A DNA stretch of 64,000 nt from assembly GCF_005403045.1 (NCBI RefSeq), contig NZ_BJCL01000002.1:62001-126000 (forward strand). The letters are read 5' to 3'. The notes beneath the pieces were generated by a model. The model did no database searches. It saw only the letters and a list, made by a program, of their open reading frames with translations, and was not told the DNA's origin. Position numbers and translations under genes: made by a program. Below, in pieces: positions 43,220 to 52,576 of this stretch. The number at the start of each line of letters is the position of its first letter. Position 1 is the stretch's first letter. Source of the stretch: Pseudaquabacterium pictum. GTDB lineage: Bacteria > Pseudomonadota > Gammaproteobacteria > Burkholderiales > Burkholderiaceae_C.

Positions 43220-44194
43220 TCAGGCGGCTGCTTGCAGCGGCTCGGGTGCAGGGTGTTGGAGGGGGCTCAACAGCGACTGCACCTCGGCGGGGCTGAGCAG
43301 GCGGTCGGGGATCAGTTCCCCGGCCGTGATGTGGGCGCTTCCGAGGAAGGCGCGGGGCTGCGGCCCGTAGACACGCAGCGCGGGGGCATCGGGCTGCAGC
43401 AGGCGCCGCCGCAGGCCGGTGAGGAAGCGGCCGGCCTCGTCGGCATCCAGCACGACCTGGGGCCAGTCGGCCAGCAAGGCATCCACCGGCTGCAGCAGGG
43501 CCAGGCGGGCGGCTTCGTCCATGGCTTCCAGGTCGGCCAGCGTCACCGTGCCGGCCAGCGTCAGCGGGCCGCTGGCGGTGCGGCGCAGGGCGCTCAAGTG
43601 GGCGCCGCAGCCCAGCGCCTCGCCGATGTCCTCGGCCAGGGTGCGGATGTAGGTGCCCTTGCTGCAACGCACGTCGATCACCAGCTCGGCATCCTGCCAG
43701 CCGACGATGTCGATGGCGTGAATCTGCACCTGGCGCGGCGTGCGCTCCACCACGGTGCCGGCGCGGGCGTATTCATACAGCGCCTTGCCGTCCTTCTTCA
43801 GTGCCGAATGCATCGGCGGCAGCTGGGCGATGGCGCCGGTGAAGCGGGCCACCGCGGCCTGCAGCTGGGCCGCATCGACGGCCACCGGCCGCTCCTCGGT
43901 CACCGTGCCTTCGCGGTCGCCGGTGGTGGTGCGCTGGCCCAGGCGCAGCGTGGCGCGGTAGGCCTTGTCGGCATCCAGGCTGATCTGGCTGAACTTCGTG
44001 GCCGCACCAAAGCACAGCGGCAGCAGGCCGGTGGCCAGCGGATCGAGCGTGCCGGTGTGGCCGGCCTTCTCGGCGCGCAGCAGCCATTTCGCCTTCTGCA
44101 GCGCGTCGTTGCTCGACCAGCCCAGCGGCTTGTCGAGCAACAACACGCCGTGCACCGGGCGACGGCTGATCTTCTGGCGCGCAGGCTGGGCCAC
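43220..44194 (-). CDS. truB: tRNA pseudouridine(55) synthase TruB
   Basis: The 324-residue enzyme converts U55 of the tRNA T-loop to pseudouridine. The catalytic Asp is in [15 protein letters not shown]. Other family segments include [17 protein letters not shown] and [20 protein letters not shown]-terminal PUA-like extension is recognisable as [20 protein letters not shown]. It begins 4 bases after rbfA and is followed by typA after 18 bases. Confidence 0.96.
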   Translation of the reverse strand: MAQPARQKISRRPVHGVLLLDKPLGWSSNDALQKAKWLLRAEKAGHTGTLDPLATGLLPLCFGAATKFSQISLDADKAYRATLRLGQRTTTGDREGTVTEERPVAVDAAQLQAAVARFTGAIAQLPPMHSALKKDGKALYEYARAGTVVERTPRQVQIHAIDIVGWQDAELVIDVRCSKGTYIRTLAEDIGEALGCGAHLSALRRTASGPLTLAGTVTLADLEAMDEAARLALLQPVDALLADWPQVVLDADEAGRFLTGLRRRLLQPDAPALRVYGPQPRAFLGSAHITAGELIPDRLLSPAEVQSLLSPLQHPAPEPLQAAA

Positions 44195-44198
44195 GGTG

Positions 44199-44564
44199 TC
44201 AGTCGTCCTTGGCGCGCGTGGCGTTGGCGGTGCGGATCAGCGCGCTCAGCTCGGCCGCACGCTCGGTGGTGCGGTCGAACTGGAAGTGCAGCGTCGGCAC
44301 GGTGTGGATCTGCAGGCGCTTGAACAGGCCGTTGCGCAGGAAGCCGGCGGCCTCGTTGAGCCCGGCCTCGCACTCGGCGGTGTCGCCCAGCAGCAGCGAG
44401 AAGTACACCTTGGCATGGGCGTAGTCGGGCGTCACCTCCACGCTGTTGATGGTGACCATGCCGATGCGCGGGTCCTTCAGGTCGCGGATGAGCTCGGCCA
44501 GATCCCGCTGGATCTGGTCGCTCACCCGCAGACTGCGGTTGGGGATGGCACGTTTGTGGCGCAT
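44199..44564 (-). CDS. rbfA: Ribosome-binding factor A
   Basis: The 121-residue KH-fold protein helps late 30S maturation at helix 1 of 16S rRNA. The segments [22 protein letters not shown] and [15 protein letters not shown], then [14 protein letters not shown], are the family core. Start set at 44564 ([11 protein letters not shown]), matching homologues. It lies between infB (82 bases upstream, with a hairpin) and truB. Confidence 0.95.
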   Translation of the reverse strand: MRHKRAIPNRSLRVSDQIQRDLAELIRDLKDPRIGMVTINSVEVTPDYAHAKVYFSLLLGDTAECEAGLNEAAGFLRNGLFKRLQIHTVPTLHFQFDRTTERAAELSALIRTANATRAKDD

Positions 44565-44592
44565 GGTGGGTTCCTGGGGGTGTCCATCAGCA

Positions 44593-44626
44593 CAAACCCC
44601 GCCGACTTTGCAGTGGGCGGGGTTTG
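44593..44626 (-). repeat. Perfect inverted repeat between infB and rbfA
   Basis: CAAACCCCGCC (44593-44603) and GGCGGGGTTTG (44616-44626) are perfect 11-base complements around a 12-base loop. It lies 20 bases after the infB stop on the minus strand. Only a short TTTG follows the stem, so it would be at most a partial terminator. It may be an RNA processing or stability element in the superoperon. Confidence 0.6.
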
Positions 44627-44646
44627 CAGGTGAGGGCAAATCCGCC

Positions 44647-47568
44647 TTACAGCGTTCGTGCGACTTCCTTGACCTCGAAGAACTCCAGCTGGTCGCCCTC
44701 GGCGATGTCGTTGTAGTTCTTCAGCTTGATGCCGCACTCGAAGCCTTCGTTCACCTCGCGCACATCGTCCTTCATGCGCTTGAGCGAATCGAGGTCGCCG
44801 GTGTAGATCACCACGTTCTGGCGCAGCAGGCGGAACTTGGCGTTGCGCCGCACCACACCCGAGGTGACCATGCAACCGGCCACCGTGCCGATCTTGCTGG
44901 CGACGAACACCGTGCGGATCTCGGCCGAGCCGATGACCTCTTCGCGCTGCTCCGGTGCCAGCATGCCGGTCATGGCCGCCTTCACATCGTCGACCGCGTC
45001 GTAAATGATGTTGTAGTAACGCAGGTCGATGCCGTTGCCTTCGGCCAGCTTGCGGGCGTTGGAATCGGCCCGCACGTTGAAGCCGATGATCACTGCCTTG
45101 CTGGCGATGGCCAGGTTGATGTCGCTCTCGCTGATGCCGCCCACGGCCGCATGCACGATCTGCACCTTGACCTCGGGCGTGCTGAGCTTGAGCAGCGACT
45201 GCGCCAGTGCTTCCTGCGAGCCCTGCACGTCGGCCTTGATGATCAGCGGCAGGGTCTGCGCCGCGCCTTCGCCCACGTTCTCGAAGATGTTCTCGAGCTT
45301 GGCGGCCTGGCGGCGGTTCAGCGTCACTTCGCGGTACTTGCCCTGGCGGAAGGTGGCGATTTCACGGGCACGGCGCTCGTCGGTCAGCACCATGAACTCG
45401 TCGCCGGCCTGCGGCACCTCGGTCAGGCCCTGGATCTCGACCGGGATCGACGGGCCGGCTTCCTGGCAGGACTTGCCGTCTTCATCGAGCATGGCGCGCA
45501 CGCGGCCATAACTGCTGCCGGCCAGCACCACATCGCCACGCTTGAGCGTGCCGCTCTGCACCAGCACCGTGGCCACCGGGCCGCGGCCCTTGTCGAGCTT
45601 GGCTTCGATCACCAGGCCCTTGGCCAGTGCGTCCTTCGGTGCCTTCAGTTCCAGGATCTCGGCCTGAAGCAGCACCTGCTCCAGCAGGTTGTCGATGCCT
45701 TCGCCGGTCTTGGCCGACACCGGCACGAACGGCACATCGCCGCCGAAGTCTTCCGGCACCACCGATTCGGACACCAGCTCGCCCTTCAGGCGTTCCAGGT
45801 TGGCGCCCGGCTTGTCGATCTTGTTCATCGCCACCACCATCGGCACGTTGGCGGCCTTGGCGTGGGAGATGGCTTCCTTGGTCTGCGGCATCACGCCGTC
45901 GTCGGCCGCCACCACCAGGATCACCAGATCGGTGGCGGTGGCGCCGCGGGCACGCATCGCCGTGAAGGCGGCGTGACCCGGGGTGTCCAGGAAGGTGATC
46001 ATGCCGCGCGGGGTTTCCACGTGGTACGCACCGATGTGCTGGGTGATGCCGCCGGCTTCGCCCGCGGCCACGCGGGTGGTGCGGATGTAGTCCAGCAGCG
46101 AGGTCTTGCCGTGGTCGACGTGGCCCATGATGGTGACCACCGGCGCACGCGGCAGGTCCTCGCCCTCGGTGGCGCTGTGCTCTTCTTCGAGGAAGGCGTC
46201 CGGATCGTCCAGCTTGGCGGCGAAGGCCTTGTGGCCCATCTCCTCGACCACGATCATCGCGGTCTCCTGGTCCAGCTGCTGGTTGATGGTGACCATCTGG
46301 CCCAGTTTCATCAGCTGCTTGATCACCTCGGCCGCCTTCACCGACATCTTGTGCGCCAGGTCGGCCACGCTGATGGTCTCGGGCACGTGCACTTCCTGGA
46401 TCACCATCTCGGTGGGGGCCTGGAAAGTGCTGGGACCGGAATCCCGCTCGCCGCGGCGGCCGCCGCGCGGTGCGCGCCAGCCCGGCCGGTTGGACGCGCC
46501 CGAATCGCTGCGGCCCTTGCCGGCGGCGGCGCGCTTCTTGGCGGCGTCGTCGGCCCAGCTGGACGACAGCTTCTCGCTCTTGACCGATTTCTTGTCGCCC
46601 GGCTTGGCCGCGGTGGTGGTGGTCGCGCCCGGGGCGCCCGGGGCCGCCTTGGGCTTGTGGATGGTGCCGGAGATGGCTTCCTTGCCCGGGGCCGGCGGAG
46701 GCGGCTCGGGCTTCTTGGCCGTCTGAACGCCCTTGGGCTTGTTCATCATCTCGCGGATGGCCGCGGCCTCGGCCTCGGCGGCCTTGCGGCGGCGGGCCAC
46801 GGCGTCCAGGGCGGCCTTCTCGGCGGCCTCGGCGTCGACCGCCTTGACGATGCGGATCCCGGGCTTGGCCGGCTCGGCCGCGGCCGGCGCGGCAGGCGCA
46901 GCAGCCGGCGCCGCGGGGGCGGCCTTGGCCTGAGCTGGCGCTGAAGCGGGTGCCGCTGCCGGCGCGGGTGCCGGGCTGGATGCCTTCTCGATGGCCGCAG
47001 CCGCCGCCGCCTTGGCAGCGGCCTGCGCGGCTTCACGCGCCGCCTCGGCTTCCGCCGCGGCGCGCGCCTCGGCCGCGGCCTTGGCGGCGGCTTCGGCAGC
47101 TTCACGCTCCTGGCGCTCACGCTCGGCGCGCTGGCGCGCCTGCTCGGCCAGGGCTTCCTCCTGCTGGCGCAGCAGCTCGGCCTGGGCGTTGGCCTCGTCC
47201 TCGCGGCGCTGCAGCTCGGCCTCCTCGGCCTGCTGGGTGCTGGCTTCGTCGGCGCCGGCCGGCGCATCGTCGCGCTTGACGAACACCCGCTTCTTGCGCA
47301 CTTCCACCTGGATGGTGCGGGCCTTGCCGGAGGCATCGGCCTGCTTGATCTCGCTGGTGCTCTTGCGCACGATCGAGATCTTCTTGCGCTCACCGCTGTC
47401 GGTGCCGTGCGCGCGGCGCAGGTGCTCCAGCAGGCGCTCCTTGTCGGAGTCGGTGAGCGCGTCGTCGGGCGACTTCTTCGCGACACCGGCAGACTGCAGC
47501 TGCTCGAGCAGCGTCCCGGCAGGACGGTTGAGCTCGGCTGCGAACTGGGCGACGGTCGTCACGGCCAT
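44647..47568 (-). CDS. infB: Translation initiation factor IF-2
   Basis: The 973-residue factor brings fMet-tRNA to the 30S subunit and promotes subunit joining. An N-terminal IF2 domain ([20 protein letters not shown]) is followed by a long Ala/Glu/Arg/Pro-rich linker (roughly residues 90-380). The G domain has [23 protein letters not shown] and [10 protein letters not shown]. The C-terminal domains II-IV follow and the protein ends [16 protein letters not shown]. It is cotranscribed with nusA (88 bases upstream). Confidence 0.97.
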   Translation of the reverse strand: MAVTTVAQFAAELNRPAGTLLEQLQSAGVAKKSPDDALTDSDKERLLEHLRRAHGTDSGERKKISIVRKSTSEIKQADASGKARTIQVEVRKKRVFVKRDDAPAGADEASTQQAEEAELQRREDEANAQAELLRQQEEALAEQARQRAERERQEREAAEAAAKAAAEARAAAEAEAAREAAQAAAKAAAAAAIEKASSPAPAPAAAPASAPAQAKAAPAAPAAAPAAPAAAEPAKPGIRIVKAVDAEAAEKAALDAVARRRKAAEAEAAAIREMMNKPKGVQTAKKPEPPPPAPGKEAISGTIHKPKAAPGAPGATTTTAAKPGDKKSVKSEKLSSSWADDAAKKRAAAGKGRSDSGASNRPGWRAPRGGRRGERDSGPSTFQAPTEMVIQEVHVPETISVADLAHKMSVKAAEVIKQLMKLGQMVTINQQLDQETAMIVVEEMGHKAFAAKLDDPDAFLEEEHSATEGEDLPRAPVVTIMGHVDHGKTSLLDYIRTTRVAAGEAGGITQHIGAYHVETPRGMITFLDTPGHAAFTAMRARGATATDLVILVVAADDGVMPQTKEAISHAKAANVPMVVAMNKIDKPGANLERLKGELVSESVVPEDFGGDVPFVPVSAKTGEGIDNLLEQVLLQAEILELKAPKDALAKGLVIEAKLDKGRGPVATVLVQSGTLKRGDVVLAGSSYGRVRAMLDEDGKSCQEAGPSIPVEIQGLTEVPQAGDEFMVLTDERRAREIATFRQGKYREVTLNRRQAAKLENIFENVGEGAAQTLPLIIKADVQGSQEALAQSLLKLSTPEVKVQIVHAAVGGISESDINLAIASKAVIIGFNVRADSNARKLAEGNGIDLRYYNIIYDAVDDVKAAMTGMLAPEQREEVIGSAEIRTVFVASKIGTVAGCMVTSGVVRRNAKFRLLRQNVVIYTGDLDSLKRMKDDVREVNEGFECGIKLKNYNDIAEGDQLEFFEVKEVARTL

Positions 47569-47656
47569 GGGTGAATTTCCTTGCGAATCTTGCGAATCTA
47601 GCGAGCGGTGGTGCGGTGGCGTGGGTGGAGGCTGGTGCCGGCGACGGAATGGGCCG

Positions 47657-49135
47657 TCAGGCCGTGAACCAGTGCTCCCGCGCCTTCATGATCAGAGCCT
47701 TGGCCGCCTCGTCGTCGATGCCGGTCATCTCGACCAGTTCATCGACAGCCAGGTCGGCCAGGTCGTCGCGGCTGTTCACGCCGCCGTCGGCCAGCTTGGC
47801 GATCAGGTCGGGCGTCAGGCCGTCCAGATCACGCAGGTCTTGCGACACCGCCTCGACATTCTCTTCCCGGGCGATTTCCATCGTCAGCAGCGCGTCCTTG
47901 GCCCGGGTGCGCAGCTCATGGACGGTGTCCTCGTCGAAGGCGTCCATCTCCAGCATTTCCTGCAGCGGCACGTAGGCCACTTCTTCCAGGCTGGAGAAAC
48001 CCTCGGCGATCAGGATGTCGGCCACTTCCTCATCGACGTCGAGCTTCTCGACGAACAGCTTGCGGATCGAATCACTCTCGACCGCCTGCTTGGCCTGCGA
48101 TTCCTCGGCCGTCATGATGTTGATGCGCCAGCCGGTCAGCTCGGATGCGAGCCGCACATTCTGGCCGCCGCGGCCGATGGCGATGGCGAGGTTCTCCTCG
48201 TCAACCACCACGTCCATGGCGTGCTTCTCTTCGTCGACGACGATGGACTGCACATTGGCCGGCGCCAGCGCGCCGATGACGAACTGCGCCGGGTCTTCCG
48301 ACCAGAGCACGATGTCCACGCGCTCGCCCGCCAGCTCGTTCGTCACCGCGTTGACGCGCGAACCACGCACGCCCACGCAGGTGCCGATCGGGTCGACGCG
48401 CTTGTCGTGCGAGACCACGGCGATCTTGGCGCGGCTGCCGCTGTCGCGGGCGCAGCTCTTGATCTCGAGCAGGCCCTGCTCCATCTCGGGCACTTCCTGC
48501 GCGAACAGCTCCATCATGAAGCCCGGCGCCGAACGCGACAGCATGATCTGCGGGCCGCGGGCGGCAGTGTCGATGCCGGCGATGAAGGCCCGCACCCGGT
48601 CGCCCGTGCGCAGGTTTTCCTTCGGGATCATCTCGCTGCGCTTCAGGCGCCCTTCCACCCGGCCGCTCTCGACGATGATGTCGCCCTTGTCCAGCCGCTT
48701 GACGGTGCCCACGAAGATCTTGTCGCCGCGCGACAGGAAGTCGTTGAGCAGCGTTTCGCGCTCGGCGTCGCGGATCTTCTGCAGGATCACCTGCTTGGCA
48801 GCCATGGCACCGATGCGGCCGATCGGCACCGACGCCACCGGCTCCTCGATGTAATCGCCCACCTCGATCTCGGCAATGCGGTCGAGCGCGTCGGACAGCA
48901 TTTCCTCGGCATCCGGGTTCTGCAGGCCGGCTTCATCCGGCACCACCAGCCAGCGGCGGAAGGTCTCGTAATCGCCGGTGTCGCGGTCGACGGCCACGCG
49001 CATGTCGACCTCGCCGCCATGCAGCTTCTTGGTGGCCTGTGCCAGCGCCGCCTCGACCGCGCCGAACACCACATCCCGGTCCACGCTCTTCTCGCGCGAG
49101 ATCGCGTCGACCAGCATCAACATTTCGCGGTTCAT
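47657..49135 (-). CDS. nusA: Transcription termination/antitermination factor NusA
   Basis: The 492-residue protein binds RNA polymerase and nascent RNA. It has an N-terminal polymerase-binding domain ([24 protein letters not shown]), an S1 domain ([20 protein letters not shown], then [16 protein letters not shown]), two KH domains ([22 protein letters not shown] and [19 protein letters not shown]) and two acidic repeats at the C-terminus, as in E. coli. It starts in an ATGA overlap with rimP and is followed by infB. NusA may control its own operon through the terminator in the rimP leader (inference). Confidence 0.97.
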   Translation of the reverse strand: MNREMLMLVDAISREKSVDRDVVFGAVEAALAQATKKLHGGEVDMRVAVDRDTGDYETFRRWLVVPDEAGLQNPDAEEMLSDALDRIAEIEVGDYIEEPVASVPIGRIGAMAAKQVILQKIRDAERETLLNDFLSRGDKIFVGTVKRLDKGDIIVESGRVEGRLKRSEMIPKENLRTGDRVRAFIAGIDTAARGPQIMLSRSAPGFMMELFAQEVPEMEQGLLEIKSCARDSGSRAKIAVVSHDKRVDPIGTCVGVRGSRVNAVTNELAGERVDIVLWSEDPAQFVIGALAPANVQSIVVDEEKHAMDVVVDEENLAIAIGRGGQNVRLASELTGWRINIMTAEESQAKQAVESDSIRKLFVEKLDVDEEVADILIAEGFSSLEEVAYVPLQEMLEMDAFDEDTVHELRTRAKDALLTMEIAREENVEAVSQDLRDLDGLTPDLIAKLADGGVNSRDDLADLAVDELVEMTGIDDEAAKALIMKAREHWFTA

Positions 49136-49767
49136 CAGTCCTGACCTCCGTCTACCTTGTCCGCCATACGGCTTGCGTGCCCGTCCGCCCCGGCCTCGTC
49201 GTCCTGCAGGCCGCGCCGGCCCTTGAAGTCGACCACCGGCACCAGGCGGGCCTCACGCACTTCATCCACATTGAAATCCAGCGTCTGCTGCGCGTCCACC
49301 ACCGGCTCGGCCGCGGCGGCAGCCGCCTTGGCGCGCTTCTTGGCGGCGGTGCGCGACAGCGGCTTGTCATCGGGCAGCACCAGCCGCCAGGCGTTGTCGC
49401 CATCACCTGCCGCCAACACGCCACGCCACTTCTTGCGGTTCTGGAACGCCTCGCGCAGCGTCACCTCGACCTCTTCGCCGACGAAGCGCGCCCAGTCGGC
49501 CGGCTTCTTCAGCGGCCGGTCCAGGCCCGGCGACGACACCTCGAGGCGGGCATAGTCCACGGCCTCCACTTCCAGCACATACTGCAACTGGCGGGTGACG
49601 ATCTCGCAGTCTTCCACCAGCACGAACTCACCCGGCCCAGTGGCGTAGACCTGCCCCGGCAGCCGGTCGATGGTCACGCGCAGCAATCCCCCCGCCGATC
49701 GCTCGACGTCCACGAGGTCGTAGCGCAACCCGGTGACGGTGCGCTCCAGCGCTTCGCTCCAACTCAT
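49135..49767 (-). CDS. rimP: Ribosome maturation factor RimP
   Basis: The 210-residue protein is needed for 30S assembly. Typical segments are [22 protein letters not shown] and [14 protein letters not shown]-like (here [17 protein letters not shown]), then [20 protein letters not shown]. An alanine/lysine-rich insert and an extended C-terminus make it longer than E. coli RimP. It is the first gene of the superoperon, with a promoter 150-175 bases upstream and a terminator hairpin in the leader. The start at 49767 matches homologues; no strong ribosome binding site is visible. Confidence 0.9.
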   Translation of the reverse strand: MSWSEALERTVTGLRYDLVDVERSAGGLLRVTIDRLPGQVYATGPGEFVLVEDCEIVTRQLQYVLEVEAVDYARLEVSSPGLDRPLKKPADWARFVGEEVEVTLREAFQNRKKWRGVLAAGDGDNAWRLVLPDDKPLSRTAAKKRAKAAAAAAEPVVDAQQTLDFNVDEVREARLVPVVDFKGRRGLQDDEAGADGHASRMADKVDGGQD

Positions 49768-49802
49768 CGTGCCCAGTGCGGTTCCTGCCGTTGTTCTGCC
49801 AT
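49764..49802 (-). CDS. Possible 12-codon upstream ORF overlapping the rimP start
   Basis: On the minus strand ATG at 49802 opens [12 protein letters not shown] and stops with TGA, whose bases overlap the rimP ATG (ATGA). If translated it would couple to rimP. No clear ribosome binding site precedes it, so it may be coincidence. Confidence 0.2.
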   Translation of the reverse strand: MAEQRQEPHWAR

Positions 49803-49861
49803 GACCGGGCGCCGCGTTGCGTGCGGCACCCTTGAAAATCTCGGTGGTTTTCGTTTCAAGC

Positions 49862-49890
49862 AAAAAAAATGGGCTGGAAAGTCCGCCCAC
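49862..49890 (-). terminator. Intrinsic terminator in the rimP leader
   Basis: On the minus strand GTGGGC pairs with GCCCAT (one G-U pair) around the loop GGACTTTCCA and is followed by eight T. It lies about 25 bases after the predicted transcription start and 95 bases before the rimP start codon, so it would stop transcription of the whole rimP-nusA-infB operon unless relieved. It matches the concept of a rimP leader attenuator known in gammaproteobacteria. Confidence 0.75.
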
Positions 49891-49912
49891 TTTGCTCTTC
49901 AGCGAAAAGCGG

Positions 49913-49941
49913 ATTATAGCCAGCGGGCGCCCTCCCGGCAA
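49913..49941 (-). promoter_or_regulatory. Sigma-70 promoter of the rimP-nusA-infB operon
   Basis: On the minus strand a TTGCCG (-35, 49941-49936) and a perfect TATAAT (-10, 49918-49913) are separated by exactly 17 bases. This is the best consensus promoter in the window. Confidence 0.85.
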
Positions 49942-50042
49942 GACCCGAAGGTCTGAACAAGCCCTGGCATGCGAGAATCCAAGGCTCGATTCGGTGCCCG
50001 CCCGCCCCGCAGGCCGGGCCCACAACCACAGGATCTGCACCC

Positions 50043-50828
50043 ATGGGTTTCCTCGCCGGCAAGCGTCTGCTGATCACGGGCGTGCTCAACAACCGCTCCA
50101 TCGCCTACGGCATCGCCCGCGCCTGCCACCGGGAAGGCGCCGAACTGGCCTTCAGCTACCAGGGTGAGCGCTTCAAGGACCGCATCACCGAATTTGCCGC
50201 CGAGTTCGGCTCCAAGCTGGTGTTCGACTGCGATGTGTCCGACGATGCGCAGATCGACAAGCTCTTTGCCGACCTGGGCCAGCACTGGGACCAGTTCGAC
50301 GGCTTCGTGCACGCCATCGCCTTCGCGCCGCGTGAGGCCATCGCCGGTGATTTTCTCGACGGCATGACCCGCGAGAACTTCCGCATCGCCCACGACATCT
50401 CCAGCTACAGCTTCCCGGCCATGGCCAAGGCCGCCCTGCCCCGGCTGCGCGCCGGCGGCGCGCTGCTGACGCTGAGCTACCTGGGCGCGATGCGCTACGT
50501 GCCCAACTACAACACCATGGGCCTGGCCAAGGCCAGCCTGGAAGCCGGCGTGCGCTTCCTGGCGCAAAGCCTGGGCGCCAAGGGCATCCGGGTCAACGGC
50601 ATCTCGGCCGGCCCGATCAAGACGCTGGCCGCCTCGGGCATCAAGGATTTCGGCAAGCTGCTGTCCGAATTCGCCGCCACCACGCCGATCCGCCGCACCA
50701 TCACCATCGACGACGTCGGCAACACCGCCGCCTTCCTGCTGAGCGACCTGGCCGGCGGCATCAGTGCCGAGATCGTCTACGTCGACGGCGGCTTCAGCCA
50801 CGTCGCCATCGGCAACCCCGACGCCTGA
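50043..50828 (+). CDS. fabI: Enoyl-[acyl-carrier-protein] reductase (NADH) FabI
   Basis: The 261-residue short-chain dehydrogenase-like enzyme reduces enoyl-ACP in fatty acid synthesis. It starts [25 protein letters not shown] with the FabI-type cofactor loop. The catalytic Tyr/Lys region is [26 protein letters not shown], and the C-terminus [15 protein letters not shown] is typical. It is the target of triclosan-like inhibitors in this family. An AGGA ribosome binding site precedes it. It is divergent from rimP and convergent with the GST gene. Confidence 0.96.
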   Translation: MGFLAGKRLLITGVLNNRSIAYGIARACHREGAELAFSYQGERFKDRITEFAAEFGSKLVFDCDVSDDAQIDKLFADLGQHWDQFDGFVHAIAFAPREAIAGDFLDGMTRENFRIAHDISSYSFPAMAKAALPRLRAGGALLTLSYLGAMRYVPNYNTMGLAKASLEAGVRFLAQSLGAKGIRVNGISAGPIKTLAASGIKDFGKLLSEFAATTPIRRTITIDDVGNTAAFLLSDLAGGISAEIVYVDGGFSHVAIGNPDA

Positions 50829-50844
50829 GGCCGGCGACGGCCGC

Positions 50845-51504
50845 TCAGGTCGGCGCGCCGACCTGACGCTGGGGCTGGGCCCGCTGGAAGGCGTCGAGTT
50901 CTTCGCAGGCCGCCACGATGCGGTCCACCGTCGGCGTGCCGCTGGTCGGGATCTTGAACACCCGCATCACCGCAATGATGCTGGCCAGGCAGATGTCGGC
51001 CATGCCCGGCACCTCGCCATGGCAGAAACGGCCCGTGCCGGCCTCGCTGGCCAGGCGCTGCTCGACCGCTGCCAGGCCGGTGCCGAACCATTGCATCTGC
51101 CAGGCGCGCCAGGCGGCATCGTCGAAGCCGGCGCTGCCCGTCAGGTAGCGCCGCACGCGCGGCGTCACCAGCGGATGGGTGTCGGACGCCAGCATGCCGG
51201 CGATCGACCGCACCCTGGCGCGGCCGTACAGATCGGCAGGCAGCAGCGGCGGCGTCGGCTGCAGTTCCTCCAGGAACTCCAGGATCGCCATGGACTGCGT
51301 CAGCGGCGGCTGGTCGGGCGTCACCAGCGCCGGGATGGCGGCCAGCGGATTGATCTTCAGGAACGCCTCGCCGCGCTGCTCGCCGGCATCCAGGTTGACC
51401 TGGTGCTCGGTGGCGGCGATGCCCTTCATGTGCAGCGCCACCCGCACCCGGAAGGTGGCCGAGGTGCGCCAGAAGGCATAGAGATCGAACGGCGGATGCG
51501 ACAT
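50845..51504 (-). CDS. maiA: Glutathione S-transferase, zeta-class (maleylacetoacetate isomerase-like)
   Basis: The 219-residue protein starts FDLYAFWRTSATFRVRVAL, where the zeta-class motif SxxxRVRVAL marks the glutathione-activating Ser region. It continues with KINPLAAIPALV, LTQSMAILEFLEELQPTPPLLP and a helical C-terminal domain. Zeta-class enzymes isomerise maleylacetoacetate in tyrosine breakdown, but no other tyrosine-catabolism gene is here. Start set at 51504 (MSHPPF). It converges with fabI and lies downstream of the tRNA-Pro terminator. Confidence 0.75.
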   Translation of the reverse strand: MSHPPFDLYAFWRTSATFRVRVALHMKGIAATEHQVNLDAGEQRGEAFLKINPLAAIPALVTPDQPPLTQSMAILEFLEELQPTPPLLPADLYGRARVRSIAGMLASDTHPLVTPRVRRYLTGSAGFDDAAWRAWQMQWFGTGLAAVEQRLASEAGTGRFCHGEVPGMADICLASIIAVMRVFKIPTSGTPTVDRIVAACEELDAFQRAQPQRQVGAPT

Positions 51505-51558
51505 CACGGCTCCTTGGACAGGTTCAGGATCAACAGCGTGGGCAGGCCAGAAAACCGA

Positions 51559-51589
51559 AAGGGTCAGTTCCTTGTGAGAACTGACCCTT
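51559..51589 (-). terminator. Terminator of tRNA-Pro
   Basis: On the minus strand AAGGGTCAGTTC and GAACTGACCCTT are perfect 12-base complements around a 7-base loop, followed by TTCGGTTTTC. It lies 11 bases after the tRNA 3' end. Confidence 0.85.
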
Positions 51590-51599
51590 GGAATCTCAG

Positions 51600-51677
<78 letters not shown>

Positions 51678-51712
51678 CTGAGCCTCGCAGTATAGCCCGA
51701 AAAGCGGGCCAT

Positions 51713-52153
51713 TCAGGCCACCAGCAGGTCACGGATCGACAAAAGCTCGGCCCGCAGCTGGCCGGGGGCCAGCTCCACCACGTCGGGCACCGGCAGGCTG
51801 GCAGGCGCGGAGGCGGCATCGGCGGGGTCCGGGTCGGCGCCCAGGTTCGGCGCATCGTCGTCGGGCAGCGCTTCCGGCTCCGGCCCGGGCCCGCGCAGCA
51901 GCAGGTCACCCAGCTGGTTGCGGGCGCCACTGATGGTGAAGCCCTGGTCGTACAGCAAGTCGCGGATGCGGCGGATCAGCAGCACCTCGTGGTGCTGGTA
52001 GTAGCGGCGGTTGCCGCGCCGCTTCATCGGCTTGAGCTGGGTGAACTCCTGCTCCCAGTAGCGCAGCACGTACGGCTTGACGCCGCACAGCTCGCTCACT
52101 TCACCGATCGTGAAGTAACGCTTGGCCGGAATGGCGGGCAGCAGTTTCTCCAT
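51713..52153 (-). CDS. MerR-family regulator downstream of ihfA
   Basis: The 146-residue protein begins with the MerR DNA-binding domain: AKRYFTIGEVSELCGVKPYVLRYWEQEF, then RRGNRRYYQHHEVLLIRRIRDLL, and a short acidic, Pro/Gly-rich tail of about 50 residues without a metal-binding Cys motif. It is the MerR protein typically found after ihfA in beta- and gammaproteobacteria. The ATG at 52153 is preferred to a TTG at 52162; neither has a good ribosome binding site. Target unknown. Confidence 0.85.
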   Translation of the reverse strand: MEKLLPAIPAKRYFTIGEVSELCGVKPYVLRYWEQEFTQLKPMKRRGNRRYYQHHEVLLIRRIRDLLYDQGFTISGARNQLGDLLLRGPGPEPEALPDDDAPNLGADPDPADAASAPASLPVPDVVELAPGQLRAELLSIRDLLVA

Positions 52154-52187
52154 GCAAATCAATGAGGTGGGGAGGGGAACTCAGACT

Positions 52188-52550
52188 CTACTCGAAGTCT
52201 TCGTCCAGCGGGGTGTCGCCCTGCACGACAGCCTTGAGCTTGTGGCTGGCGTGGAAGGTGACGACATTGCGCGCCTTGATCGGGATCGACTCGCCGGTGC
52301 GCGGGTTGCGCCCGGGCCGCGGCGCCTTGCGGCGGATGTTGAAGTTGCCGAAGCCCGAGAGCTTCACGTCCTCGCCGTTGACCAGGTTGCCGTGCACCAG
52401 CTCGAAAAAGGCTTCGACCATGTCCTTGGATTCGCGCTTGTTCAGGCCCAGACGCTCGAACAGCAGTTCGGACAGTTCGGCCTTGGTCAGCGTCGGTGTT
52501 TCCAGCGACGGCAGGATCACGCGGTCGACGGGGGTGTCATCGGTGGGCAT
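52188..52550 (-). CDS. ihfA: Integration host factor subunit alpha
   Basis: The 120-residue DNA-bending protein has the HU/IHF fold: [30 protein letters not shown], then the DNA-inserting arm [21 protein letters not shown] and the family ending of strands VTFHASHKL. The N-terminal extension of about 20 residues is longer than in E. coli. It follows pheT by 26 bases. Confidence 0.95.
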   Translation of the reverse strand: MPTDDTPVDRVILPSLETPTLTKAELSELLFERLGLNKRESKDMVEAFFELVHGNLVNGEDVKLSGFGNFNIRRKAPRPGRNPRTGESIPIKARNVVTFHASHKLKAVVQGDTPLDEDFE

Positions 52551-52576
52551 GGAGGTCCTTGGATCGGATTGGGGGG

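Noticed and set aside
41405-44323. Plus-strand ORF of 972 codons opposite typA-truB-rbfA
   Set aside because: It is antisense to three conserved genes and has low-complexity content only.
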